A stretch of DNA of 5,515 bases, taken from positions 1 through 5,515 of the forward strand of contig JAOUNZ010000077.1 of NCBI GenBank assembly GCA_029880665.1, read 5' to 3'. Below are positions 1-5,235 of this stretch, one piece after another (the stretch's first letter is position 1; every line of letters begins with the position of its first letter). The stretch is from Candidatus Nitrosopumilus sp. (lineage in GTDB: Archaea; Thermoproteota; Nitrososphaeria; Nitrososphaerales; Nitrosopumilaceae). Made by a program: the position numbers and the translations under genes. The notes beneath the pieces are model-generated. The model was not told the origin of the DNA and did not search any database. It saw only the letters and a list, made by a program, of their open reading frames with translations.

Positions 1-256
1 TCACAAATTTCTGTTGGTTCCATGATGATATTCCACTTGGCAGTACAGACGAAATTGGACAATGTCCAAAAATGTCCAGTTTCGTCCAACAAAGTCCAAA
101 TTCAGATGAATGATTCCTACGTCAGACTTTAATTCAAAATCATACTAACTGATTCAAATTAGATAGGATGAGGGTTTCTTTCCCGACCAATACATCACAC
201 CATCTAATTCCAACCAGTACAAATGATGAGGATCACTTATCAACTATGAGCATTAT
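1..256. other. Leader/intergenic region with no supported gene
   Basis: No convincing gene was found here. Two plus-strand frames stay open from the window edge (to a TGA at 111-113 and a TAA at 130-132), so the tail of an upstream gene is possible, but neither gives a recognisable sequence. A minus-strand frame is open down to a TGA at 3-1 but has no ATG or GTG start. The notable content is the phased GTCCA array at 55-102. AT-rich stretches such as TTCAAATTAGATAG near 152-165 could be a promoter for the gene at 257, but none stands out. A GAGGATC element near 228-234 is too far from the GTG to be a normal ribosome binding site. Confidence 0.5.
55..102. repeat. Four GTCCA direct repeats at exact 10-bp spacing plus an inverted copy
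   Basis: GTCCA occurs at 64-68, 74-78, 84-88 and 94-98, always ten bases apart. The inverted form TGGAC lies at 56-60. With the first direct copy it makes a perfect palindrome, TTGGAC-AAT-GTCCAA (55-69). The flanking bases of each decamer differ, so this is conservation of a 5-base core and not a simple tandem duplication. A 10-bp period puts every copy on nearly the same face of the helix, as in arrays bound cooperatively by a regulator. A ten-base period is not a multiple of three, which argues against a repeated peptide. No binding protein is known to me for this motif; an operator role is inference. Confidence 0.6.
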
Positions 257-1708
257 GTGCGATCAGTGGTCGGCGGAATCGTATTAGTACTAACTGTTTT
301 TGGTATTGTTGCAATTATGGTCACATCTTCAAATGCATATGCCCAAACAGACAACATATACACAAGTGAGCAGGCCACATTATCTGATGATCTAAAAGAC
401 AATCCTGTAGCGCAGGATATTCTCAAGAAGATAGGGCAGACAAAAAAATGGATTGCAGAACTTGAGCAAAGAGACTATGACAAATTAGAAGAACAAAAGG
501 AATTAGAAGATAAAAGACAGCAGGCATTGGCAAAGCTGAACCAAGACTTGGCAGAATGGGAAGAGCTTTGGGAGTACTATTCCCCAAGAAACTCTTTTGC
601 CAGATTTGTTGACAAAGTGCCAGACTCACAGGTGCAGGATGTTTTTTGGGACCAGTTTGAGTTCAAAGAACAAAAGGTAATGGCAGGGCGTGATGCCTTA
701 AAGAGTGTTATTGCAAATGGGGGCTCTCTACATCAAGCAAGACACGCATATCTTGTAGCAGCAGAAACCAAGAGAATTGAACTCATAGAGGCAAACTCAC
801 AATTCAATGTAAGACACAACCTTGCCTATTACAATCAGCAGATACTGTTTGACAGGGAAGGACAGTTTGTAGATTCGCCCATAACTGGCGAACAGTTAAG
901 AAAGTATTACGAAGATTTTAGGAAAAACCCGGCATATCTTGCAGCCAATCCGGATGATGCAGTATCTTGGGAAGAGTTTGGAAAGACAGACCCAGACACG
1001 GAATGCATAGACGGTGAGATTGTAGTGCATCGTTTTCACGCAAATGATTATGTTTGCATAACAACGTCAACTGCAGAGATGTGGATACGACATGGTATGG
1101 GGGAGATAACAGGATCACAAAGGGTTGCAACATACGATAACTTACAACACGTTTCACCCATTACAAAGTGTGATGATGGTTTGGTGGTTGTATATGTACT
1201 TGAAGCAAAAAAATACTCTTGCATTCCTGAAGATACTGCAAATGAGTGGACAGAACACAGAATAGCCGAGTTCCATGACCCAGAGGACTATATCATGAAG
1301 AGCATAGAGACAAAGGATGCACTTGTAAGAGTCGAGGAGATAAACCAGCGGATAAGGGACATGGAAAAGCATCTTGAAGACCAGAAAGATGACCTCGTAA
1401 AAGCATATGATGCAAAATACGATAAAGTAGGATTGGAGTCAAAAGAGGCCGAAAAGAAGATAATAAAAGAGTTCAATGACGGCAATTTATCAAAAGAGGA
1501 GATGAGCAAAAATATATCCCACATCAGAGAAGAGTTAGACTCAGACAAGGAAAGGGTATTGAAAGACAAGGTAAGGGATAACAAAGCGCTTGAAAGAGAG
1601 CATGAAAAAAGAATGACAGATTTTGTCAAAGAGTATGACTTTGATCCGTATATCAAGGTAGTTATGAATTCGGGCAGAACTGTATATGAGGCAGTATTAA
1701 GGGAATAA
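257..1708 (+). CDS. Exported coiled-coil protein with two Cys-containing repeat motifs
   Basis: A 483-residue protein of unknown function. The start is GTG at 257: the frame has a TGA at 227-229 and no ATG between, and translation opens directly into a signal peptide (Arg2, hydrophobic residues 5-23, then SSNAYA-Q with likely cleavage after Ala29). The mature protein is therefore probably outside the membrane. Residues about 55-105 are highly charged and heptad-like, as are about 345-460, so two coiled coils flank a central region. That centre holds two copies of a motif at residues 250-284 and 305-339: Cys, Asp-Gly, hydrophobic strand, Tyr, Cys 17 residues after the first, then Thr-Ala and Trp. 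Similar Cys/TA motifs occur in thaumarchaeal secreted proteins as far as I recall. There is no C-terminal membrane anchor. Gene reality is well supported; function is not known. Confidence 0.87.
   Translation: MRSVVGGIVLVLTVFGIVAIMVTSSNAYAQTDNIYTSEQATLSDDLKDNPVAQDILKKIGQTKKWIAELEQRDYDKLEEQKELEDKRQQALAKLNQDLAEWEELWEYYSPRNSFARFVDKVPDSQVQDVFWDQFEFKEQKVMAGRDALKSVIANGGSLHQARHAYLVAAETKRIELIEANSQFNVRHNLAYYNQQILFDREGQFVDSPITGEQLRKYYEDFRKNPAYLAANPDDAVSWEEFGKTDPDTECIDGEIVVHRFHANDYVCITTSTAEMWIRHGMGEITGSQRVATYDNLQHVSPITKCDDGLVVVYVLEAKKYSCIPEDTANEWTEHRIAEFHDPEDYIMKSIETKDALVRVEEINQRIRDMEKHLEDQKDDLVKAYDAKYDKVGLESKEAEKKIIKEFNDGNLSKEEMSKNISHIREELDSDKERVLKDKVRDNKALEREHEKRMTDFVKEYDFDPYIKVVMNSGRTVYEAVLRE
1004..1273 (+). 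repeat. Protein-level duplication inside the exported protein
   Basis: Residues 250-284 and 305-339 of the exported protein align without gaps over their key positions: C250/C305, DG at 252-253/307-308, Y265/Y320, C267/C322, TA at 272-273/327-328, W276/W331. Both Cys pairs are 17 residues apart. The DNA of the two copies has diverged, so this is an old domain duplication. In an exported protein the paired cysteines could form a disulfide or bind a metal or cofactor; that is inference. Confidence 0.75.
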
Positions 1709-1710
1709 TC

Positions 1711-1715
1711 TTTTT
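1711..1715 (+). terminator. T-run terminator after the exported-protein gene
   Basis: Five T residues begin two bases after the TAA stop at 1706-1708. Short T-runs without a strong hairpin are the usual archaeal termination signal. Confidence 0.35.
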
Positions 1716-1782
1716 GTGAAATGAATTATCAATAAAACATCAGAAGTACTTATGAACTTGCCATCTAGGATATAGATAAATT

Positions 1783-1947
1783 ATGAAAGATTTTGCAATT
1801 CTGTCCATCGGTTAACTAAGTTTGTTGAGGGGGAAATTATGGTTCAAATTTGACTGGGAGCACAACGTGTATGGGGATGTAGTTATGGTATTAGAAACTA
1901 GACCTACGTGGAAATACGAATTTCAAAAAATATGTCTTATGACATGA
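1783..1947 (+). pseudogene. Possible small broken gene with an in-frame stop
   Basis: One frame runs from ATG 1783 through KDFAILSIG, hits TAA at 1813-1815, then stays open in the same frame to TGA at 1945-1947. The downstream part reads like a folded protein, with segments such as LWFKFDWEHNVYGD and VVMVLETRPTWKYEF rich in Trp, Phe and Tyr. A TATA-like TATAGATAA lies just upstream (1771-1779). With the stop removed it would be about 54 residues. It could also be translated only from TTG at 1822 or 1825. The 3' end overlaps the convergent HAD phosphatase gene by 11 bases. I do not recognise a family. It could be chance, since a frame this short has weak statistical support. Confidence 0.22.
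1925..1930 (-). terminator. T6 terminator after the HAD phosphatase gene
   Basis: On the minus strand a run of six T follows the TAA stop (1939-1937) by six bases. This suits archaeal termination of the two-gene FAD oxidoreductase/HAD transcript. Confidence 0.4.
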
Positions 1948-2566
1948 TGATATTCCTTAATTCATCTGGTGAATTAACCAAAAAATCAGGATTTTCTTTT
2001 ATCAGTGCATCTTTAGTGTTATATCCCCATGTAACTGCAATTGACTTAATTCCAGATTTTCTGGCAGCCTCTATGTCTCTCACTTCGTCACACACATAGA
2101 ATGCCTCATTTTTGCTTACATGTCTTTGTTTTATGATCTTGTTGATCATGTGACTCTTTCCAAAGACACTTTTTCCAGTACGGATAAAATCAAAAAAACC
2201 CATTTCATTCTTTTCAAGAAATTGTTTTACATTTTCCTGTGTGTTTGACGTTAAAATTCCTATTTGAAAATTCTCGTCATGGTGTAGTTCAGACAATAGT
2301 GGGGAGATATCCACTGTGGGTGTCATGTTGGTTATCTCCTTGTTTATTTCTGAATGTATTTTCTTTATCCATAATGGAAGCTTGAATATGGAAATTCCAA
2401 GATATGAAAGAATTTCTCTTGGTTTCTTTCCTTGCAGATATGGAATGTCTTCCTTTGTGACTTTTTTGTAGCCAAAGTGTTCTGCATGATCATTGACTAT
2501 CTTAACAACGGAATCCAGTGTATCTGCAATGGTCCCATCAAAATCAAAAATTATAGTCTTACTCAT
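1937..2566 (-). CDS. HAD-superfamily hydrolase (phosphoglycolate-phosphatase-like)
   Basis: A 209-residue soluble phosphatase of the haloacid dehalogenase superfamily; the substrate cannot be told. All four catalytic motifs are visible: motif I DFDGT (nucleophile Asp8, acid Asp10), motif II at Thr106/Ser107 in ILTSN, motif III Lys137 in GKSH, and motif IV CDEVRD with Asp160 and Asp164. The residues between motifs I and II are the expected size for a helical C1 cap. Motif IV begins with Cys where most relatives have Gly. The start at 2566 is chosen because it places the DFDGT motif seven residues from Met, as is usual; an in-frame ATG at 2590 would add eight residues of no family character. 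ATG 2566 overlaps the stop of the FAD oxidoreductase gene (ATGAGTAA), so the two are probably translationally coupled and act in one process. Confidence 0.9.
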   Translation of the reverse strand: MSKTIIFDFDGTIADTLDSVVKIVNDHAEHFGYKKVTKEDIPYLQGKKPREILSYLGISIFKLPLWIKKIHSEINKEITNMTPTVDISPLLSELHHDENFQIGILTSNTQENVKQFLEKNEMGFFDFIRTGKSVFGKSHMINKIIKQRHVSKNEAFYVCDEVRDIEAARKSGIKSIAVTWGYNTKDALIKENPDFLVNSPDELRNIIMS

Positions 2567-3875
2567 CTTTTTTCCAAATGGGGTTTGCAATTAACTGCAA
2601 CAATATCACCGGATGAAATATAATTGCAGGGGATCTTATCATGTGCATCATCTGTAGAAATGATTTTGTAGCAAGTTTGCTTTTAGGTCCAAGCAGCAAT
2701 ACTTTTTGAGCATGATTTTGTACTAATTTTGTAATTACATTTGGTTTTTTACCTACAGTTGTAGGCCATCTGAGGTCCTCACTTGTACCAAGAATCCAGG
2801 GTAACGATATTGTTTTTGCAAGCCTTTTTTGAAATTTCTTTGCAAAATTCTTATCAAAATTTTGGTCTCTTAACATATTGTCTAGTACTTTAACACCAAG
2901 TGCAGCCGAAGTAATACCTTGGCCGTAAAAGGGATTGAAAACTGCGACTGCATCACCCAACACTATGAAATTCTCAGGCCAACTGGACATAGATTCATAA
3001 TGATATCTTCGACTTCCTTGCACTCGATATCCGTATATCTCTGAATCTGGAATGGCATATTTCATGGCATCATACAGTTCTTCACTTTCAAGACTCTTTG
3101 CAAATTCTAAAAATCCCTTCTCTTCTGTAGGAGGATAAACTCTGCCAATTCCAGACAAAAAAACCAACCATTTTCCATCTTCTATTGGATATATCGCCCC
3201 TAATCTGGGATTAGTTGTCGGATTGCTCAATATTGACAGCATCTTCCATTTTCTCTCAACATTCTTTGGTGGAATGTATCTTCTCGTTGCATAGCCTACA
3301 AAGGAATCCACTCTGGTATCTGTGAGTTTTGGATAGCCTATATTTTCTAACCAATCAGGCGTTCTTGTGTTTCGTCCAGTGCAATCGACAATTAGATCAG
3401 CATGAATTTTTTCATTTGCAATTGTCTTTAAACTAATCTTGTTTGCGTCTTCTAGAACAAATGATGAGATTGGCTTGTTATCCAGTATCTTGATCTTTGA
3501 GATTTTTTGCACCTGGTGCCTTATTGTATTTTCTAAAAGTGTTCTTGTACAGGTAAATGTAATTACTCCGGACTCAAATCTTTGCGCCCATCCACTTGGC
3601 AAACAAAATCTTCCGTCATTTAAAAAATCGATCTTGTTAGCTCCATTTTCGATAAGTTCTCTTTCTAAATCTGGAAAAAAGTCTTGAAGAATCTCTTTTC
3701 CCTTTACGAGCAACAGATGTATGTGATTGGCTTGAGGTGTTCCATTTCTTACTTGGCCATCATCTGTATACCTGTCTTTCTCAATCAAGATTACCTCTTC
3801 AAAATGATCCGATAGAACACGTGCTGCCAAAAGTCCTGCAATACTACCTCCAATCACTATTGCTTTTTTTGGCAT
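2559..3875 (-). CDS. FAD-dependent oxidoreductase/monooxygenase
   Basis: A 438-residue flavoprotein of the aromatic-hydroxylase/squalene-epoxidase-like group. Visible motifs: a Rossmann dinucleotide fold at the N-terminus with GGSIAG (residues 9-14) and the ribose-binding Glu32 ending strand 2 in LIEKD; RNGTPQANHIHLLL (43-56), a segment typical of this family; VDCTGR (163-168); and the second FAD motif LGDAVAVFNPFYGQG (306-320) that binds the flavin diphosphate and ribityl. The C-terminal part (SEDLRWP, then a hydrophobic tail of about 30 residues ending FHPVILLQLI) resembles the same family in actinobacteria and may touch the membrane or a lipid substrate. A GTG at 3878 directly precedes ATG 3875; ATG is preferred. 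It is first in an operon with the HAD phosphatase. Hydroxylation, epoxidation or reduction of a lipid or quinone-like substrate is plausible but not shown. Confidence 0.88.
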   Translation of the reverse strand: MPKKAIVIGGSIAGLLAARVLSDHFEEVILIEKDRYTDDGQVRNGTPQANHIHLLLVKGKEILQDFFPDLERELIENGANKIDFLNDGRFCLPSGWAQRFESGVITFTCTRTLLENTIRHQVQKISKIKILDNKPISSFVLEDANKISLKTIANEKIHADLIVDCTGRNTRTPDWLENIGYPKLTDTRVDSFVGYATRRYIPPKNVERKWKMLSILSNPTTNPRLGAIYPIEDGKWLVFLSGIGRVYPPTEEKGFLEFAKSLESEELYDAMKYAIPDSEIYGYRVQGSRRYHYESMSSWPENFIVLGDAVAVFNPFYGQGITSAALGVKVLDNMLRDQNFDKNFAKKFQKRLAKTISLPWILGTSEDLRWPTTVGKKPNVITKLVQNHAQKVLLLGPKSKLATKSFLQMMHMIRSPAIIFHPVILLQLIANPIWKKDE

Positions 3876-3924
3876 CACATCTAACTACTAGCAAGCATAT
3901 TTTTGGATTTGGAAGTTATACAAC

Positions 3925-3942
3925 ATTTAATATAAAAAAAGA
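3925..3942 (-). promoter_or_regulatory. TATA-type promoter of the FAD oxidoreductase/HAD operon
   Basis: On the minus strand CTTTTTTTATATTAAATG is the best TATA-like element upstream of the oxidoreductase. Centred near 3932, it predicts a transcript start near 3906 and a leader of about 30 bases with no clear Shine-Dalgarno sequence. A weaker AAAAATATG near 3896-3904 would instead give a leaderless transcript beginning at ATG 3875. Sequence alone does not decide between them. Confidence 0.45.
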
Positions 3943-3990
3943 AGTTTGTAAGAATTGGTATTGATAAAAATGGGATAAAAACAAATTATT

Positions 3991-4120
3991 GCATATATCA
4001 TAAGCAACCGGGATCTTGGCTACCTAGAGCACACAGATTATGAGAAATGGCAATTAAATCTGTAGTAAAAAATATCCCCTGAATCATAATGCAGTAGAGT
4101 TTCTTCAAGAATGGTCATAA
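3991..4120 (+). pseudogene. Possible frameshifted gene remnant
   Basis: In the gap between the DUF488 gene and the FAD oxidoreductase gene the plus strand carries protein-like segments split over frames. The first frame reads AYIISNRDLGYLEHTDYEKW and ends at TAG 4063-4065. A second frame adds IKSVVKNIP, ending at TGA 4080-4082. A third gives LNHNAVEFLQEWS and ends at TAA 4118-4120. Joined, they would make about 45 residues of plausible soluble protein. There is no ATG at the front (only ATT codons at 3985-3990). I do not recognise the family. Chance is possible at this length, so confidence is low. Confidence 0.2.
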
Positions 4121-4140
4121 CATAAGATGTGAGTTTACGA

Positions 4141-4485
4141 TTAATCTCTTAGCGCTTGCTGTAAAACAATAGCATGGATTGGTTTAGAGGCTTTAGATGC
4201 GTAAAGAAGAGTGATAGTTTTTTGAGTATTAATTTTCTTTTTGATCTCGTTTACTGAATCAGGGTTATCCTCAAGTTCATTTATGTATTTTTTCTGAAAT
4301 TGTTTATTTTTTTCTGAATTATGAGAATACCATTTTCGTAAATCATTACTGGGGGCAATTTCTTTTATCCACAGATCAATCTTGGCACTTTCTTTTGAGA
4401 TTCCTCTAGGCCATAATCGGTCTATCAGTATTCGATATCCGTCGGATTCTGAATAATCTTCATAAATTCTTTTTATTTTAATCAT
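4141..4485 (-). CDS. DUF488 (YeaO-like) family protein
   Basis: A 114-residue cytosolic protein, full length for the family. The diagnostic motif YRILIDRLWPRGISKE is at residues 17-32, followed by DLWIKEIAPSNDLRKWYSH (37-55) and a Phe/Tyr-spaced helix (FQKKYINEL). Near the end LLYASK...HAIVLQQ matches the family's C-terminal strand and helix. The biochemical function of DUF488 is unsettled; I assign none. ATG 4485 is preceded by GGTGTGA (4495-4489), a partial Shine-Dalgarno sequence that is close to the start. The HxlR regulator gene lies 75 bases upstream on the same strand, so the two could share a transcript, though the gap holds its own TATA-like element. Confidence 0.9.
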   Translation of the reverse strand: MIKIKRIYEDYSESDGYRILIDRLWPRGISKESAKIDLWIKEIAPSNDLRKWYSHNSEKNKQFQKKYINELEDNPDSVNEIKKKINTQKTITLLYASKASKPIHAIVLQQALRD

Positions 4486-4560
4486 AATTCACACCGAGCA
4501 TTTATCTGAATAACACAAAAATCTTCTTTGTATACATGACAATAATTTCCAAAGTAAATT
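4486..4560 (-). promoter_or_regulatory. Gap between HxlR and DUF488 genes with a possible promoter
   Basis: On the minus strand ATGTATACAAAG (around 4526-4537) is TATA-like and would place a transcript start near 4508, about 23 bases before the DUF488 start. A five-T run at 4521-4517 could end the HxlR transcript. Read-through and independent transcription are both possible. Confidence 0.3.
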
Positions 4561-4962
4561 TCAATGAAGTACAGTCACAGGTTTTTTGAAGACCTGTTGG
4601 TAGTTTCTTCTCTTTCCATCCTTGAACACTGTTTTTGGATAGTGTTTCATTGAAAATGTTGCCATCTGGTCGATTATTCCCTGTAGATCCTTGCCTTTGT
4701 CAGTAAGTGTGTATTCTATTCTGATTGGAACCTCATCATAGACTGTTCTTGTGATCAAACCCGTCTCTTCCAGTTCCTTTAGCCTTTGAGAGAGAGTCTT
4801 TGGGTTGATGTTCTCAATTGTTCCTAAAAACTCGTTGAACCGGGTTTGGTTTCTCATTGCCATATTCCTGATTATGTGAAACGTGAATTTCTTTCCAATT
4901 ATCTTGAACGTGTTATCCACAGGACAGTTCTTAATCATGTGTTCTAATGTTAGGCTTCTCAT
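4561..4962 (-). CDS. HxlR-family winged-helix transcriptional regulator
   Basis: A 133-residue DNA-binding protein. The HxlR signature is clear: NCPVDNTFKIIGKKFTFHII at residues 12-31, then the recognition-helix region TRFNEFLGTIENINPKTLSQ and RLKELEETGLI, and the wing VPIRIEYTLTDKGKDL. Cys13 is the only cysteine and occupies the conserved N-terminal position that senses electrophiles or oxidants in bacterial relatives such as YodB and HypR. HxlR proteins act as dimers on inverted repeats, often next to their own gene. The start at 4962 sits about 26 bases from a TATA element, suggesting a leaderless transcript; Met9 at 4938 is an alternative. It is divergent from a small membrane protein gene and shares with it a promoter region full of inverted repeats, so autoregulation and control of that pair are likely (inference). 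Confidence 0.93.
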   Translation of the reverse strand: MRSLTLEHMIKNCPVDNTFKIIGKKFTFHIIRNMAMRNQTRFNEFLGTIENINPKTLSQRLKELEETGLITRTVYDEVPIRIEYTLTDKGKDLQGIIDQMATFSMKHYPKTVFKDGKRRNYQQVFKKPVTVLH

Positions 4963-4983
4963 ACTATTGAGTGATGTCAGAAC

Positions 4984-4992
4984 ATATTAAAA
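4984..4992 (-). promoter_or_regulatory. TATA box of the HxlR gene
   Basis: Minus-strand TTTTAATAT is centred about 26 bases from ATG 4962. Archaeal transcription starts about 25 bases past the TATA centre, so the mRNA would begin at or near the start codon (leaderless). Confidence 0.5.
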
Positions 4993-5014
4993 CTTACCTT
5001 AGTATAGTTACTAA
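4993..5014. promoter_or_regulatory. Candidate HxlR operator A (perfect 6-4-6 inverted repeat)
   Basis: TTAGTA-TAGT-TACTAA at 4999-5014 is a perfect inverted repeat. CTTACCT directly before it (4993-4999) recurs inverted at 5098-5104. The site lies on the upstream edge of the HxlR TATA box, over the likely BRE, where a bound dimer could block or help TFB/TBP. Assignment to HxlR is inferred from position and symmetry. Confidence 0.5.
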
Positions 5015-5025
5015 TAAATGGCAAC

Positions 5026-5039
5026 TTACTATATGGTAA
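5026..5039. promoter_or_regulatory. Candidate HxlR operator B (near-palindrome)
   Basis: TTACTATATGGTAA is a 14-base palindrome except for one mismatched pair. It lies between the two divergent TATA boxes and carries the same TTAC/GTAA half-sites as the outer sites. Confidence 0.4.
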
Positions 5040-5066
5040 CAAGATTGCAATCGTTTCCCTTTCTAC

Positions 5067-5074
5067 TATAAATA
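5067..5074 (+). promoter_or_regulatory. TATA box of the small membrane protein gene
   Basis: TATAAATA is the most canonical TATA box in the window. Its centre predicts a transcript start near 5097, leaving a leader of about 12 bases before ATG 5109. Confidence 0.6.
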
Positions 5075-5081
5075 CAGTATT

Positions 5082-5108
5082 GTTACTAACTAACATTAGG
5101 TAAGTAAC
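5082..5108. promoter_or_regulatory. Candidate HxlR operator C overlapping the transcription start
   Basis: GTTACT (5082-5087) and AGTAAC (5103-5108) form an inverted repeat with a 15-base spacer. GTTACTAA here (5082-5089) is an exact copy of 5007-5014 in site A. The site begins just after the TATA box, covers the predicted start of transcription and ends at the start codon, the classic place for an archaeal repressor to block RNA polymerase. AGGTAAG (5098-5104) within it may also serve as a weak Shine-Dalgarno sequence. Confidence 0.5.
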
Positions 5109-5234
5109 ATGAGAACAAGAACAAACAACAAAAAAATGATGATTCAGGTTTTGGGAAATTGTGCATCAAAAGCCGGCCTTGCGATTGTTGTTCTCATTCT
5201 TACCATAATTGAAACAAAAGGAGGTGAAACATAG
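5109..5234 (+). CDS. Small single-pass membrane protein (41 residues)
   Basis: ATG 5109 to TAG 5232 encodes 41 residues. A basic N-terminus (Arg2, Arg4, Lys8, Lys9) is followed by a hydrophobic helix at about residues 14-34 (VLGNCASKAGLAIVVLILTI is its first 20), then a short charged tail ETKGGET. The charge distribution predicts the N-terminus inside. Support comes from a canonical TATA box at the right distance, a possible AGGTAAG ribosome site, and one-base spacing to the next gene, whose strong ribosome site lies within the last codons here. There is one cysteine, Cys18, within the helix start. I do not recognise a family. Divergence from the HxlR gene suggests it is that regulator's target. 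Met10 or Met11 are alternative starts. Confidence 0.6.
   Translation: MRTRTNNKKMMIQVLGNCASKAGLAIVVLILTIIETKGGET
5220..5227 (+). promoter_or_regulatory. Strong Shine-Dalgarno sequence GGAGGTGA
   Basis: This is a full 8-base complement to the archaeal 16S rRNA tail, eight bases before ATG 5236. It lies inside the last codons of the small membrane protein gene and is the strongest ribosome site in the window, so it fixes the start of the next gene. Confidence 0.8.
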
Positions 5235-5235
5235 T

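Noticed and set aside
3..132. Two plus-strand frames open from the window edge that could be the tail of an upstream gene
   Set aside because: Both are open over the same bases, neither is recognisable, and the phased repeats fall within them; there is too little sequence to choose.
168..287. Plus-strand frame from ATG 168 (39 residues) overlapping the start of the exported-protein gene
   Set aside because: It overlaps the signal-peptide coding region in another frame, has no recognisable features or ribosome site, and its composition is not persuasive.
1288..1656. Minus-strand frame of 122 residues inside the exported-protein gene
   Set aside because: It is Ser/Leu/Phe-rich, as expected for the antisense of a Lys/Glu-rich coiled coil, and the sense strand has a clear signal peptide and repeats.
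1908..2099. Plus-strand frame of 63 residues overlapping the end of the HAD gene
   Set aside because: Most of it is antisense to the catalytic motif IV region of the HAD phosphatase, which is clearly the real gene.
3879..4140. Searched for a tRNA or other structured RNA in the gap
   Set aside because: No cloverleaf, CCA end or conserved T-loop sequence was seen; the gap is explained by a promoter, T-runs and the possible remnant.
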